Shown: positions 12,481 through 24,212 of the stretch, one piece after another
How positions within the stretch are numbered: position 1 is the first letter of the stretch
How the letters are laid out: every line of letters starts with the position of its first letter
DNA from: Atopsyche davidsoni
Lineage: Eukaryota; Arthropoda; Insecta; Trichoptera; Hydrobiosidae
Direction of reading: 5' to 3'
NCBI GenBank assembly: GCA_022113835.1
Contig: JAILWY010000009.1
Span: forward strand, 4,997,501 to 5,061,500
Length of the DNA: 64,000 nucleotides
The notes under the pieces: model-generated
Database searches by the model: none
What the model saw: only the letters and a program-made list of their open reading frames with translations
Told to the model about the DNA's origin: nothing
Position numbers and translations under genes: made by a program

Positions 12481-12958
12481 GGCTGAACTGTAAACAACAA
12501 TACGCTTTCAGTAACGTGACATACGGCGTATTTAACCGTGTATTTGCGCTAACACAACACCGATAGTCGGAAGGAACTGGAGAATTTTCAGACCGTTTGA
12601 GTTGTGATATCTACGTTGAAAGAAAATTGGTGAAAAGCCAATACCGAAATACTACGCATTCGCTAAAAATACACCCTTAAGCACGTAATCAAAGGCACAG
12701 CCAATAAAAAATCTCATAATGAAATCATAACTGCAGATCCACAACTCATATTTAGCAAAACATTGCGACGAAACTCGCGATTTTATTTACAATTTAATGT
12801 CACTTAAAAATAGCAATAATCATTGTATTCGATCACAGTAAGGCTCTTACCTCGAGAGTCAGACAACAATGTAGAAAATACAGTTTTACGACACACGTCA
12901 AGCAGAATTGTCGGACCAACCGCTCGCGGACTAGCTCGCGAGAGGCGGCGCAAGAGAA

Positions 12959-12987
12959 TATATAGATAAAAACTTCCAGAATATTCT
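12959..12987 (-). promoter_or_regulatory. Heat-shock element and TATA box of DnaJ-1
   Basis: A perfect three-unit heat-shock element, TTCcaGAAtaTTC (12974-12986), the binding site of an HSF trimer, lies 9 bp upstream of a TATATA box (12964-12959, - strand). The predicted start is near 12930, just before the non-coding first exon. This matches the architecture of insect heat-shock gene promoters. Confidence 0.85.
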
Positions 12988-14086
12988 AGGGCCTTCGCTC
13001 GGCGCGAGATGCGTCAATCCGGTTTGCGCTGCGTGCACTGCAATATCCAAGACACGATTCCATCCACCACGATAGTTCATCTTTTCACCAAAATATATAT
13101 TATTTGTTTCCAAATGTGTACAATTTGAATATAAAATATTACGGCAAAATTAACTAATCACCATTTATTTTTCGCGTATAAGTTGAACTATATTATTTTC
13201 ACTATAGCAATTTATAAAAATTAAAATCCGCTTATCAATTACAATCGAAACAATCGACATTATTTTGAAGTTATTATAAAGTTTTTATTATTAGATTATG
13301 TTTGCTACTGTATGTTATACATACTCATACCAAATTTATAAATAAATAGTTAATATAATTAAAATATATTGGGAAAGATTTGAGCAGGGTAAAAAATCTA
13401 AAATGCAGTCTGATAGGTCTAAACTTTTCACTCCCAAGGTACTTAAGCATTAATTATGTGTAAAATAAAATATGTTTTACTACCGAATTTTTTTTTTCTC
13501 GAATGTATTACTTAGTTTTAATTTAAAAATAATTAAAGATTGAATAAGATTAAAGGAAGAATCAGTGGTAATTAAAAAAAAAAAAAATAAATAGAAACAT
13601 TGAAAGTTTGCATCTCATGCTGTTAATAAGAGTCAAATTGGAAATACAACAAACAAACTCTTGATTTTATCTGACTTAATTTAATTGTCAGATTTCAGAG
13701 TGAAAAATAAATTCTAGAAATTTCCCAATATTCTCAACTTATGTTGTTGAGTCAAAAAATATTCTGACAAAAATTATAATATTTTGTCCGAATATGTTTA
13801 TTTTTATGTTCGTCTTAGGTTTGGGGTACCTGTTGAAGGATAAGTTTTATTATAATGAGGTAATTATGTTTGGGTTCTACATTTACCGTATTTACAAAGT
13901 TTGCCATCTTTTGAGAATATTACTGGTTAATAGTTAGTTTATTTTTTCAAGTTGCAACATTATTATAAACGTCAAACGTCAATAAGCAGTTGTTTGGTTA
14001 TTTACTATCATCTTTATTCGTGCCGGTAATTTGATACAAAAGTTAGAACACATTCACAAGTTGACAAATAATAAATATTGTATTTG
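12988..14086. other. Intergenic AT-rich stretch, DnaJ-1 to KAT14 3' end
   Basis: No coding sequence was seen. It separates the divergent DnaJ-1 promoter from the KAT14 terminator region. The Ada2a promoter is probably at its right end or overlaps the KAT14 last exon. Confidence 0.5.
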
Positions 14087-14092
14087 TTTATT
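14087..14092 (-). terminator. Poly(A) signal of KAT14
   Basis: AATAAA on the - strand, 50 bp after the KAT14 stop codon. It gives a very short 3' UTR, consistent with the gene ending just before the Ada2a start region on the other strand. Confidence 0.65.
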
Positions 14093-14141
14093 CCGTTACT
14101 ATATGGTCAATTAAACAGAACAAGGACAAAATGTAACGCCT

Positions 14142-17100
14142 TTATCTACATAACCTAAGAAAGAGGGCATGTCTGCATTCAGTTGAGTCAGCCGGAAAAT
14201 ATTTTTCATAAAACTCCTGAATGAGTTCTTCTATCTGTAACAAAAGAAAGCTGTAATATTAATCATCAAAATAAAATGGAGTCGCATATTAATGAAAATT
14301 TACAACCATCTTGTTATTATTGTTCAACACAACTCTTCGAACCTTATATAGAATGCGTTGAATGTGAAAATGCTAGTTTATGTACCAATTGCTTTTCAAA
14401 AGGAGTCGAAATTATGCAGCATAAAAATAATCATAAGTATGCGGTGAGAAAAAATAATTTTCCATTATTTGAAAATTGCAATTGGTCTGCTAAAGATGAG
14501 TTTAATTTATTGAAGTATATAGGCGAACATGGGTATGGAAATTGGGATGAAATAGCAAAGTCAATGCAAACTCATTCTATGTTAGAATGCCAAGAGCATT
14601 TCAAAAAGTTTTATATAGATAATACGCAAGATCAGTTACCTAATTTTTTCTCACAAGATCCTCGAATTCACGAGCTCTACGAGTTGCCATTTTTACTTCG
14701 CCAATCTAATAGTGATGACCCGCCTCGCCAAACCAATTCAACAGCATCTCAGCAAATCGCCGGATACAATGCTTACAGGTCTGATTTTGAAATGAACTTT
14801 GACAACAATGCAGAAAGTGTTTTATCATTTGAAACGGTAGATTATGGAGACGATAAAGAATTAATGGAAAGTTTGCAATGCTCTCTAGTCATAGCGTACA
14901 ACAACAGGCTTAGAGAGAGAAAACGAAGATATAATATTATCCGTGAGCATGGACTTATATTAATGAGGAAGTTTACTTCTTGGTTACGAAGTTATGAAGA
15001 GTTCCTTGGACGACAAACATGCGAGAAACTTGCAGTCACTATGCAACTTGTATCAGGAATTCAGTTTGATTTTTTTATCGAAAGATTGAGCTTAGAGAAA
15101 GAACTGCATATGAAAATTCTTCGTTTATATGAATTAAGAAAATATGGTATTAAAACGTTCAAAGGAGCATATTTATATCAAAATTTAAAAAGAAAAGAAG
15201 ATAAGTTTTCCAAGGAACTGAAGGCACTTTCAGCATCAGCTGAATTGGATTGGAAAAATATTTCTACAAATACTGTAACTTGGAAAAATACAACGGTTAA
15301 GAGTGGCACTTTGTGGAAGAATTCACTCAATACTGTCAAAGGCAACACTCAGAGAAAAATTTCTACACCTTTAGAAATTGTTGGACTCCCGGGATATGAA
15401 CATTTAACAGATAAAGAAAAAGAACTTTGCTCGACTGTGAGATTAGTTCCTGTCAATTTTATTGAATTTCGAGACCTTCTTGTTAGTGAAAATAACAAAA
15501 ATGGATATTTGCGCCTTCTTGATGCTCGGAAATTAATAAAAATTGATGTTAATAAAACTAGAAAATTATATGATTATTTGGTCGCCGAGGGATTTGTTAA
15601 CAAGCCAGTTTAACATATGTATACACTAATGTGAATATTTTGTGATACATCGTGCATTATAAATATGCAATAATTTTTCATGGAAGTCGTAATATTTTTC
15701 ACTTCGCAATAAAATATTATTTATATATGTTAATTGTATGAGAATTTGTAAATAATATAAAAAATAAGTAGTCTGTTAATCAAAAGTACATACGTGATAT
15801 GAAATTACCTTACTAGTTAAGTTATTTAAATGTAAGTAATTAGATAAATCATGAAGTTTTGAAATATTACAACTAGAAATGAGAGCTCTTTTTCTCTCAC
15901 GAAGACAATGATAAAACTGTTAGTTTAGATTATTATTTATACAATGAAGTACTGCAAAAGAAATACCTGTAAAATTAATTGATAAGTTAAAATTCCTAAT
16001 ACTAAAGGTAGCCATGTCACTTTAACTTTATTTAGAAATAAAATCTGTTTATAATTTGTAATTTTCATTAGTTAATTTTTTAAAACATTTGGAGCATTTT
16101 ATGAAAAATTATTAAAAAAACGTAACTGTAAAAAATAATTTTGAAAACGTAAAAGTTTTAACAGAATAAAAACATAGCTACCTTTGATATAAGGGGCCTC
16201 AATTGTAAATTAGCGTGGAAATTGTATTTCTTCGATACATTTATTTACCAGAAGAAATTATATTCCTAAATCCCATTCTTACTTTTAAGTACAAATTACA
16301 ATTATGTTACCTCACCACAGTGAAGTTTCAAATTATGTTTTACATTGTTAACTAATTTTTATAGGTGTAAAATTAAAGTTTGAAAGATATGTGGAATCAG
16401 TGGCTCATGAAAATTTTCGCAAGTCAAAATTTTACCAACTGATTGCCAAACACAATCACATTGGTATTTTACACTTATTCATATCAAGTCGCAATTTTAA
16501 GATGCTTGCACTCTGCTGTAATATATCTGGCCTCGGGAACATATGAAAAATCAATTTCGTTCTTATTATGGGATTAGAATGCTGTAGAACATTCGGATTC
16601 ACGACGAGTATTTTACCACATAATTTTTCTCTTCACGGTAATGAAATCCTTAATTTTTTAAGAGAATATGTTTGTATATATATATATATATACATTTTTT
16701 AAATCATTATCAATAAAGTCCAGTCGATACTGCTGTTACATTTTTTTAACTAATAGATCCTGATCTAGAAAAAATATTTAAATAATAATAATAATAATAA
16801 TTTCTAGCAGTACTTTGAGGTGTTCTGTATGTTAATAATACATTGCCAAAATCAAATTCTTAACAAAGGTGCGTGTGATCAATTACAATTTTATTTTTTT
16901 ATACTGTTGATTATTTTATGTACATTAATTTTAACTACTTGTGAATCACAAATAATCAATCAAAAGTAATGAAATAGCTACACTATCCTATAATTTTAAA
17001 ATATAATTGGTTTTCTTAGTTGTTTTACATATTTGAATTGGGCAGGATAATGTGATTTGTACGAAGAAACAACATTCAGGCTGTATAAAATGTGAAACTT

Positions 17101-20100
17101 TGGATAGCATAGTTGACTGATGTGTAAAAACCTCAAGTCTGCTAGTTTTTTTTATTAGTAAAGAACTACTTATAAAAAAAACATTGATCAGTATTTATAT
17201 TTTAATCTTGTTATATTTTTAAATTTGTAAATTTTTTACCGTTTAATAAAAAAATGCCAAAATAACTTATTTTGTTCTCACCTTGAAGCCAAATTTTTGG
17301 TAAAGGAATATGGCCGAATTGGTAGCCGATACATGCAACGTTATATCTTTTCCCAAGCAGGTCTAAAAAAGAATAATTTATCATATATTTATTTGACTAT
17401 AAGAAGAAACATACTTTTACATAATTTTACAGTACTTACTTGAATCAAATGATATAGCATGAAGTTTGCGATTCCACATTTTCTCCATCCGGGTCTAGTA
17501 AAGACGTACGAAATGTACGCTTCGTTTGGACCAACATCAGGAACAAGAAAAGCAAACCCAACAATAATTTTTTTATACAGAACAACGCAACTAAAATCAG
17601 GGTATTGTAGAGATTCAGTCACTAGAAAAAAATGCAAGACATTATTACTTCATTAATAACATTATAAAAAATTTTAAATTTGCTTCTCGTACCTTAAAAA
17701 TATATAAAAATATGCTTAAATCGTAAAACAATGAGGTGTGATTATTTTTACGCTTTTTTCTTCTAAGAATCACAGTTTAGGGAGGTTTTTTTTGACAAAG
17801 GTATTATGCAATCAGGGACACTAGTATATATCATGAGAACAAGTCTAGTTAAAATATAACTTAGAATGAAATCTGTGAAACTTACAATCTATACCAGGCC
17901 AAAAGAATTGAGCGCATAAACTGTTAATAGAGGCAATATGCTGAGGTCTGACATAACAGTAGTCAAGAGGAGATCTATCTGACTTCAGTTTGTCTTGATA
18001 TTTGTTGACTTTCAGTTTCAATTCATTCATCAATTTCAGCCAGGGAGGAATGGTTACTACATCTCTTCTTATGTATGGCTTGAGTAACCTGCCGCTGTAT
18101 GGAGACACAAAAGAAGTGGCTTCCGAGTGCCCTGCAAGTCTCGTAGCGAAATTAAGATGTGATGAAAATGTGGTCCCGCTTAAGTTCTCTGGTATGTACT
18201 AAAATTAATCAATTATACAATATTTTAATACATAGAAATGGTGCACGGTCCATATACTTAAAAAATTAATCAACGGCTTACTAAATGAACGTGTAATTTC
18301 CTAAATATATGGAAAGCATAGTAAAGCAGTGAGAATATAAAATTATTATATTATATATATTTATATATTAACCTGAAATCTGTCCAAAATTCTGACATCT
18401 TGTTGGAGAAAGCTGTTCGTGGAATCTTCTAAAGGCAAATTAGATATTTTACACACCACACTAAAAATAAAATAAAATTGTCAAAACACAGTTTTAACAA
18501 GAAACACCTATATCCCACTTAATCAAGTAACGTATGAGGTATTGAATGAAAAATAACATGACTTACCTGTCTATATTAAAAGGAGCGATATGTTTACTTC
18601 TTTTTAATTTTCTGAGAGAAAGTTTTGATCGTAATCTTACTAATTTTTTGTCTACATTCACAAACTGTGATTTCTGGCATAAAGTGTTTAGATGATTAAG
18701 CATATGTATTTCTTCATATTCTGTTAATGGAATTAAAACTTCCTCTTTAACTTTAGATGCATTTTCCCAAGGATAAACACAATTTCTCGTGGGATCCGAA
18801 ATTGTGAAAAAACCAGATACTTCAGGTGCATGCTTTGCTTCAATTTCAGCATAATGGATCTTCTGTTCTTTTAAATTCTGAAGATTTTGATAAGAGTTTA
18901 TTTCCACTCTAGAGTCATTGCTTTCTTCTGAAAAAACTGTTAATTTGTTGGTTTGTGAATAAGGTGATGGGCATATAGAATCATTATCAGCGTTTTCACT
19001 AGACGATGGGTAGTTACTGTGGTAATCTAACGGCTGCATGCTATTTGTTTCATTCTGAAAAGACAAAATAAATGGACTCAATCTTATTTTATTTTTGTAC
19101 TGTCAAAGATAAAATTTAAATAAAAATACATTTAAACATACCTGTAGAAAATTACTACTACTACTTTCAGATTCTCCGAATTCTGGTAAAAAATTATCAA
19201 GATCAGATAAGGATTCTTCTCCATCCACAAAATAGTTGGACATATAATCTTCCAAGCCTGTATCTTCAGATTCATTGCTAAAATTATGATTTATTTTAAA
19301 AACAAAAAATAGATAATATTATCCAAAAATACATTATTACCATTTTGGTTGGTTTTTGGATAATCATATCTCAAAATGAAAATTTTCTATAGTATCATAT
19401 AGTAACCTGAGTATGGATTTTGTAAGTATTGGCAACGGTTCAATTTTCTGTTTTTTTAATGGATGTTCTTCAATAATATTATTGGAAAGAGTCCCAGCTT
19501 CATGTTTAATTAAGTAATGAAGATCTGAAATAAATAAGTACAGTTAAAATAAAAAAAATAATTAATTAAAATATCACATCTATAATTATAAATACTCGAT
19601 TCTTGGGTGGTATGCTACATTTTTTCTTCAGTGTTTCAGCATTTTGGTCTCGGTACTGAAGTCATATTTAGTTTTTTTTCTTTCTGAAAATTGGGAGGCG
19701 TAACACCCAAGAACTGAATATTTATAATAATTATTTCCGTCAAAGACACATTTTCAATGTATCTTTAAATCTCCAGTTTAAATATAATATTATAAATACA
19801 TTGATTAGACAATGTAGACTTAGTATGTGGTCTGGAGAGTTTAAGGTCAATATATCTCTTTGACATGAGTAAAACAAACATTACAAACCTAAATTAATAA
19901 GCAATTTCTCCATTATAGCGTATTCTATGACCTTATCCGGTGTATTTGGTGTAAACTTTCTATTCAATCTTTCTTTTTGCTTTGTAGCTACAATTTCTGT
20001 ATCTGTAAATAAACATATAACAAGAAAAGTTTAATGTTGTTCCAAAAAAATCTATTAAAGTAGTTATACTTTTATAAACTTATTTTATTTGGTATAATAA

Positions 20101-23100
20101 GTATAATAGAGTAAATTCTTACTGAGATACTTGATGAGCGCAGGAGAAAAATTATGAGATAATTTCCACCAACCGCTCTCATTTAAAACAACAGATCCAG
20201 ATTGAAAGAATATGTTGCTGAAATGAGATAATATTCCAGAAAAAGTTCCAGCCCAATTTTTTTTCCGTTTGCTAAAAAATATAAATTTGTTGGTTGTATA
20301 TAAGATGATTTCAACCTTTTATTAAATATTCTCTTGTTCTCTAGCACTTTGACTATGTGAAGATCTTATTGGAAATTAAAATATTTAGTGGTGAACAAAT
20401 TATGTTTTAGACCATAAAAATTATTAATAATAGTTAAAAATATAGCTAAATTATAAAAAATATATATAGTCAAGTAATGTGTAATTTTAATCTAAATTAC
20501 TCATTTAAAAATATATTGTATTTACAATTAGTGTTTACAGATGATGATAACCAGATATTCCAGTTGAATATATATACATATATAATATAAATTAAAGCAA
20601 AAAAAAATTAACTGATTTTACTAATAATTACAATGATTCACAAAATAAACAACTGAAATATTTTAGGTTCTTTAAAAATATATTTAACAACTTATATTGC
20701 AAAGTTAAATATTTATACTATAACCAAAAAGGGTTAGTAACCTGGAAATTTTTGTAAAATATGAGTTGTCCAAAGACTGGTTCTTATAATTCATTGGGTA
20801 TTTTATGTAATGTTATACGAGGGCTGCTATTTATATATCCGGAATAAAATAAAATAACTATCATTGACTATTAAATATGGTTTTATTGCTTTTCAAAATA
20901 TTCGCCGTGATTGTCGATGCACTTTTGAATTCGGTGAAACTAGTTTTCATAGCACTTTTTCCAATCGGAAGGCAGTATCTCCAAAACATGATTTTTGAAT
21001 GCCTCAACGGCTTCTTCTCGGGTTGTAAATCGTTGACCACGTAATTTATTCTTCACGGTTGGAAATAAAAAGAAGTCGTTGAGTGCCAAATCAGGGCTAT
21101 ATGGCGGATGACCCGTTAATTCCACCGTTTCACCCTCCAAATATCGGGTCGTTTCATCTGAAGTGTGACAGCTTGCATTGTCGTGATGGAGAATGACTCT
21201 GCGTTGTGGATTGTTCTTCCTAATTTCTGCAAAGACTTCTGGCAAACAAATGGTCGTGTACCACGTCGAATTAACAGCTTTACGATTTTCTAGTGGTACA
21301 GTAGCCACGTGTCCATCTATACCAAAAAAACAGGCGACCTTTTGCTTCAAAGTGCTTTTCGCACGAGCAACTTTTGTTGGGTTCGGCTCATGTTGGAACA
21401 CCCATACTGTTGATTGTTGCTTAGTTTCGGGGTCATATGCATAAATCCAGGATTCATCACCTGTGTAGATATTGTAAACCGCTTTTGATGCACCACGATT
21501 GTATTTTTTATCATATTTTTGCACCAATCGACACGAGCCTGTTTTTTATTTATTGTCAAGTTGTGCGGTATCCAACGCGAACAATTTTTTTTTGCAGCCA
21601 AGTGTTTATGTAATATCTTATGTATACTTGTCATACTAATGTCCAAGGACGCCTCTATCTCTGGATATGTAACATGACGATCTTGCATTATTAGTTCACG
21701 CACTACGTCGATGTTTCGTGGCACAACAACTGATTTAGGCCGACCATCTTTAATTTCGTTCGTGAGCATACGACGTCCACGATTAAACTCACTAAACCAG
21801 TGATACACAGTGGTCTTTGATGGTGCTTGATCCTCAAAAGTCGAACTGAGTTGATCAATGCTCTGCTGTTGAGTTAGACCACGTCGAAAATCATAATAAA
21901 TCATCGCACAAAAATTTTCTCGAGTTAAATCCATTGTGATAATGACACGCAATTTTTAAAATCGCGCCACACAATGAAAACAATTTATTGACTCATTGAA
22001 ATAAACTCATTCTACAGCCAAAGAGTCCCATTTTCAAATGTAATAATTACTTTTTTTAAATTATTTATGTAGTGGCCAGTTCCGGACACTTAAATAGCAG
22101 CCTATGTATGTTTGACGAAGTGTGTTTTAGGTGAAAAATCAGTTATGTTAGGTGAGATTAACTCCACTTGTTTATTGGTGATCAAAATGAAAATTGAAGG
22201 TCTCATATAATACTTACAATTGAGGGTGAAAAAGATAATTCCAGTTCTTATTTATGAAGAGTCCTATGTGAGTTCGCCAATGGAAATATCCTTGATTACT
22301 TATAGGCATACATTTGGTAGACAAATCATTTAGTGAAATTAGCAAAATGTGTAACCTAAAACAAAAGCATTTTTTAATTTAAAAAAAAAGTTCATTCTAT
22401 TGTAAGGGTGTAAAAATAGTCAACCTGGAGATGTCATGTTAATGTCAATCATTGCCATTCACATGGACCACAGGGAAAATTAATATCACTTCTCTGAAAT
22501 GTCATCCACGTCTTGGTATCGATGTGCATTATTATACTTAAAAGGGTAATTATTAAATTTAACAGTCCCCAAACATTTCATGTGATGATGAATAAAAGAA
22601 AAAAAAATAGGTTATGTCTTAGAACCTTTTGGAATATGAACTTAAGGATTGTTTGCCTTTTTTTAATACAAAAAACACATTAAAAATATCTAACCGACAA
22701 GGACACTAAAACCTGATCTAGGAATCATCAACTTACTAACTGTTGACAGATAGGCAAAATTGTTTTAGTAGGTATGATACTATTAAAACAAAAATGTATT
22801 TAAGTTTCAACTCATGGTGAAGACATTTTTTTTAAATTCTTTTTCGTCTTATTTTTTTAACCAATAAATACGAAACCAATCCTATGTGAATGCACCAAGA
22901 CACATATAGGTATAAATAATTATTTACTCAATAGGGAACAATTCCAACAAAGCATTTTAAATTAAATAATTATATTTTAAAATATTGTGAATTCTCGCGA
23001 AAACTCATATTTACAAGTATAATAATAATCTAATTAGCATATTTCAACGAGTGGTGGAATGGATTAATGAATGCTTATAATTGCTCACTATATTGAGGGT

Positions 23101-23318
23101 TAGGAATCTTACCATGACATTTTGCTACGTTCAAAAATTTCCTTTCCACTAGGAGAGCACTCGGCACATGTATATGCAAAAAACACGTCGCCAGAAAAAT
23201 TTCCGGGTGTTTTCTTTTCGGCTAGGCATTCCAGATGAACAATATGACAGCATTCCTTGCAACTTAGACAAGGTGCTACTTGTTTGTTCTCTAATTTTCT
23301 GCAGTATTTACAGTGCAT
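14142..23318 (-). CDS. KAT14: KAT14/Atac2 (CSRP2BP), ATAC acetyltransferase subunit
   Basis: Subunit of the ATAC histone acetyltransferase complex with its own GNAT domain. Twelve coding exons: 23318-23113, 22355-22218, 20271-20123, 20002-19889, 19524-19407, 19277-19142, 19054-18567, 18460-18373, 18198-17886, 17621-17440, 17362-17282 and 14234-14142. All junctions are GT-AG and keep phase; the sum is 2106 nt, 701 aa plus TAA. Exon 1 has a PHD-like cysteine cluster (CKYC, CLSC, YTCAEC). Exons 2-3 carry the family's Trp-rich region (YFHWRTHI, NWAGTFSGI, GWWKLSHN). The middle is acidic and low complexity. From exon 9 the match to vertebrate KAT14 is close (SGRLLKPYIRRD, DYCYVRPQHI, FFWPGID). The GNAT domain holds LQYPDFSCVVLYKK, the acetyl-CoA loop R630-K-C-G-I-A635, and GKDITLHVSATN. 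The last intron (14235-17281) contains Ada2a on the opposite strand; intron 2 contains a mariner. Confidence 0.96.
14276..15613 (+). CDS. Ada2a: Transcriptional adaptor Ada2a (TADA2A)
   Basis: Adaptor subunit of the ATAC complex that holds and activates the Gcn5 acetyltransferase; it acts in the nucleus. Single uninterrupted frame of 445 aa. A ZZ zinc finger spans residues 13-55 (C13, C16, C27, C30, C36, C39, H49, H53). It is followed by a SANT/Myb domain at about 68-113 (NWSAKDEFNLLKYI, GNWDEIA), a central helical region with a basic RLRERKRRYN segment, and a C-terminal SWIRM domain at about 360-445 (LPGYEHLTDKEKELC, LIKIDVNKTRKLYDYL). Length fits the family. ATG with an A at -3 follows an in-frame stop-rich leader. 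The gene lies inside the last intron of KAT14, opposite strand, starting only 41 bp beyond KAT14's last exon. Being intronless is unusual beside its many-exon host. In Drosophila Ada2a shares a locus with Rpb4; no Rpb4 sequence is visible here. Confidence 0.97.
   Translation: MESHINENLQPSCYYCSTQLFEPYIECVECENASLCTNCFSKGVEIMQHKNNHKYAVRKNNFPLFENCNWSAKDEFNLLKYIGEHGYGNWDEIAKSMQTHSMLECQEHFKKFYIDNTQDQLPNFFSQDPRIHELYELPFLLRQSNSDDPPRQTNSTASQQIAGYNAYRSDFEMNFDNNAESVLSFETVDYGDDKELMESLQCSLVIAYNNRLRERKRRYNIIREHGLILMRKFTSWLRSYEEFLGRQTCEKLAVTMQLVSGIQFDFFIERLSLEKELHMKILRLYELRKYGIKTFKGAYLYQNLKRKEDKFSKELKALSASAELDWKNISTNTVTWKNTTVKSGTLWKNSLNTVKGNTQRKISTPLEIVGLPGYEHLTDKEKELCSTVRLVPVNFIEFRDLLVSENNKNGYLRLLDARKLIKIDVNKTRKLYDYLVAEGFVNKPV
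15708..15713 (+). terminator. Poly(A) signal of Ada2a
   Basis: AATAAA 95 bp after the Ada2a stop codon. It lies within the KAT14 last intron, so the Ada2a transcript can end before reaching the next KAT14 exon at 17282. Confidence 0.6.
15714..17281. other. Remaining part of KAT14 last intron, non-coding
   Basis: Very AT-rich, with a short TA run (about 16676-16692) and an AAT microsatellite (about 16783-16801). No exon or domain was seen on either strand. Confidence 0.6.
19600..19713. repeat. Decayed copy of the hairpin element seen at 4 kb
   Basis: Starts TTCTTGGGTGGTATGCT and ends with the reverse complement type GGCGTAACACCCAAGAAC. The inner block TTTTGGTCTCGGTACTGAAG matches TTTCGGTCCCGGTAC of the 3983-4129 element. 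It lies in a KAT14 intron (19525-19888). Arms are diverged, so this is an older insertion. Confidence 0.55.
20818..22106 (-). mobile_element. Mariner transposon, nearly full length (1289 bp)
   Basis: DD34D mariner element inside the second KAT14 intron. Inverted termini of about 26 bp share GGCTGCTATTTA and TCCGGA (left 20818-20843, right 22106-22081). A TA target duplication flanks it at 20816-20817 and 22107-22108. Length is typical of mariners. The transposase relic reads on the - strand (next entry). Because it lies antisense to nothing essential and within an intron, it should be removed by splicing. Confidence 0.95.
20883..21934 (-). pseudogene. Mariner transposase, frameshifted
   Basis: About 345 codons of a mariner transposase (cut-and-paste DNA transposition in the nucleus). 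The N-terminal part has paired helix-turn-helix DNA-binding segments (MDLTRENF start; KTTVYHWFSEFNRG). The catalytic part has YTGDESW, HHDNASCH and YSPDLALND, with 34 residues between the second and third Asp. Two lesions are visible: a one-base shift in an A-run near 21500-21520, between the DNA-binding and catalytic halves, and a TAG stop at 20940-20942 where the family has Trp after CYEN. The frame then continues to the natural TAA at 20885-20883. Few lesions suggest a fairly recent insertion. Confidence 0.93.
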
Positions 23319-24212
23319 TTTTATTATTTATTTTACACCTTATTTCACAAGCTATTTAAGGTTATCTTTCAACAAGCATAGTATAAAAATGTGTGATATA
23401 GTATCACACAAATGACAAAATCTTTTATGCTTGGTTTACGATAATCAAACTTTATCAACTGTCAGCTGTCACTATTCAAAACCAAAACGTCAAGCGGTAG
23501 CTTTATGTATTCTGTGGTCAATATACAGTTAAGTAACATCACGGTAGTAATACAGAACACATGTATAGTAAATTGTATTCAGATATTGCTGTTCGTACTA
23601 TTACTTTTTTTTTTAATATTGCTCAAAATAGTTTTATGGCTAAGTAAATGAATTTGACATCATATCTATTTAATAAAATGAAACACTGTGTTTGTAATTC
23701 AACTATTTAATGTTTTCATGCAGTGAAATGAACTTTCGTCTTGAAAAGGCTTCTTTCGATCAAATTCATATTATAAATACACACTAACATAATGTTCATT
23801 TTAATATATATTAAATATAAATACGCTTAATATATGTTCAAATTTTAACTTATAATATAATTAGTAATAGAATATAAATTGTTGATTTCTAAATAATTTT
23901 TAAAGCTTTACATATAAATAATGCTCATATAAAAACGTGGCTTTTTTTATTGTTGAAAAAAAATAGGTTTCATACTAAAATTAATAATCAGGATAAACAA
24001 TAAATTTTATTTTTAGATTATTTGACGATTTTGCTAAGTGTACTTTAGAACAAAGAAATTTATTTATTTTCTAGAATCTTTAGAACATTTTATTAACAGT
24101 AGAACCGGTTATTTTATTTGGTTGGCAATGGTGACTCATCATTTCTCATACAAACAACACATGACATTATTATGATTACGTATTTTTGTTTAGGATTGTG
24201 AAATCCTATTTG
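23319..24212. other. Divergent promoter region between KAT14 and p62
   Basis: About 0.9 kb between the KAT14 start codon (- strand) and the p62 TATA box (+ strand). It is AT-rich and holds no coding sequence. The two genes are transcribed away from each other, so regulatory sites of both should lie here. A CNC-Maf-like site at 24131-24141 is listed separately. Confidence 0.6.
24131..24141 (+). promoter_or_regulatory. CNC-Maf/AP-1-like site upstream of p62
   Basis: GTGACTCATCA, reverse complement TGATGAGTCAC, has a full TGACTCA core. It differs at one position from the CNC-small Maf consensus TGCTGAGTCAY. It lies 72 bp upstream of the TATA box. p62/ref(2)P is a known target of Nrf2/CncC in mammals and flies, so the site is plausible; binding here is inference. 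Confidence 0.4.

Noticed and set aside
12988..14275. Rpb4 coding sequence sharing the Ada2a 5' end, as in Drosophila
   Set aside because: I searched the region upstream of Ada2a and found no such frame; the only exon there is the antisense KAT14 last exon.
17389..19081. Several separate small genes on the - strand
   Set aside because: They join as exons of one KAT14 gene: every border is GT-AG, the phases fit, the total is divisible by three, and the order matches the known protein.
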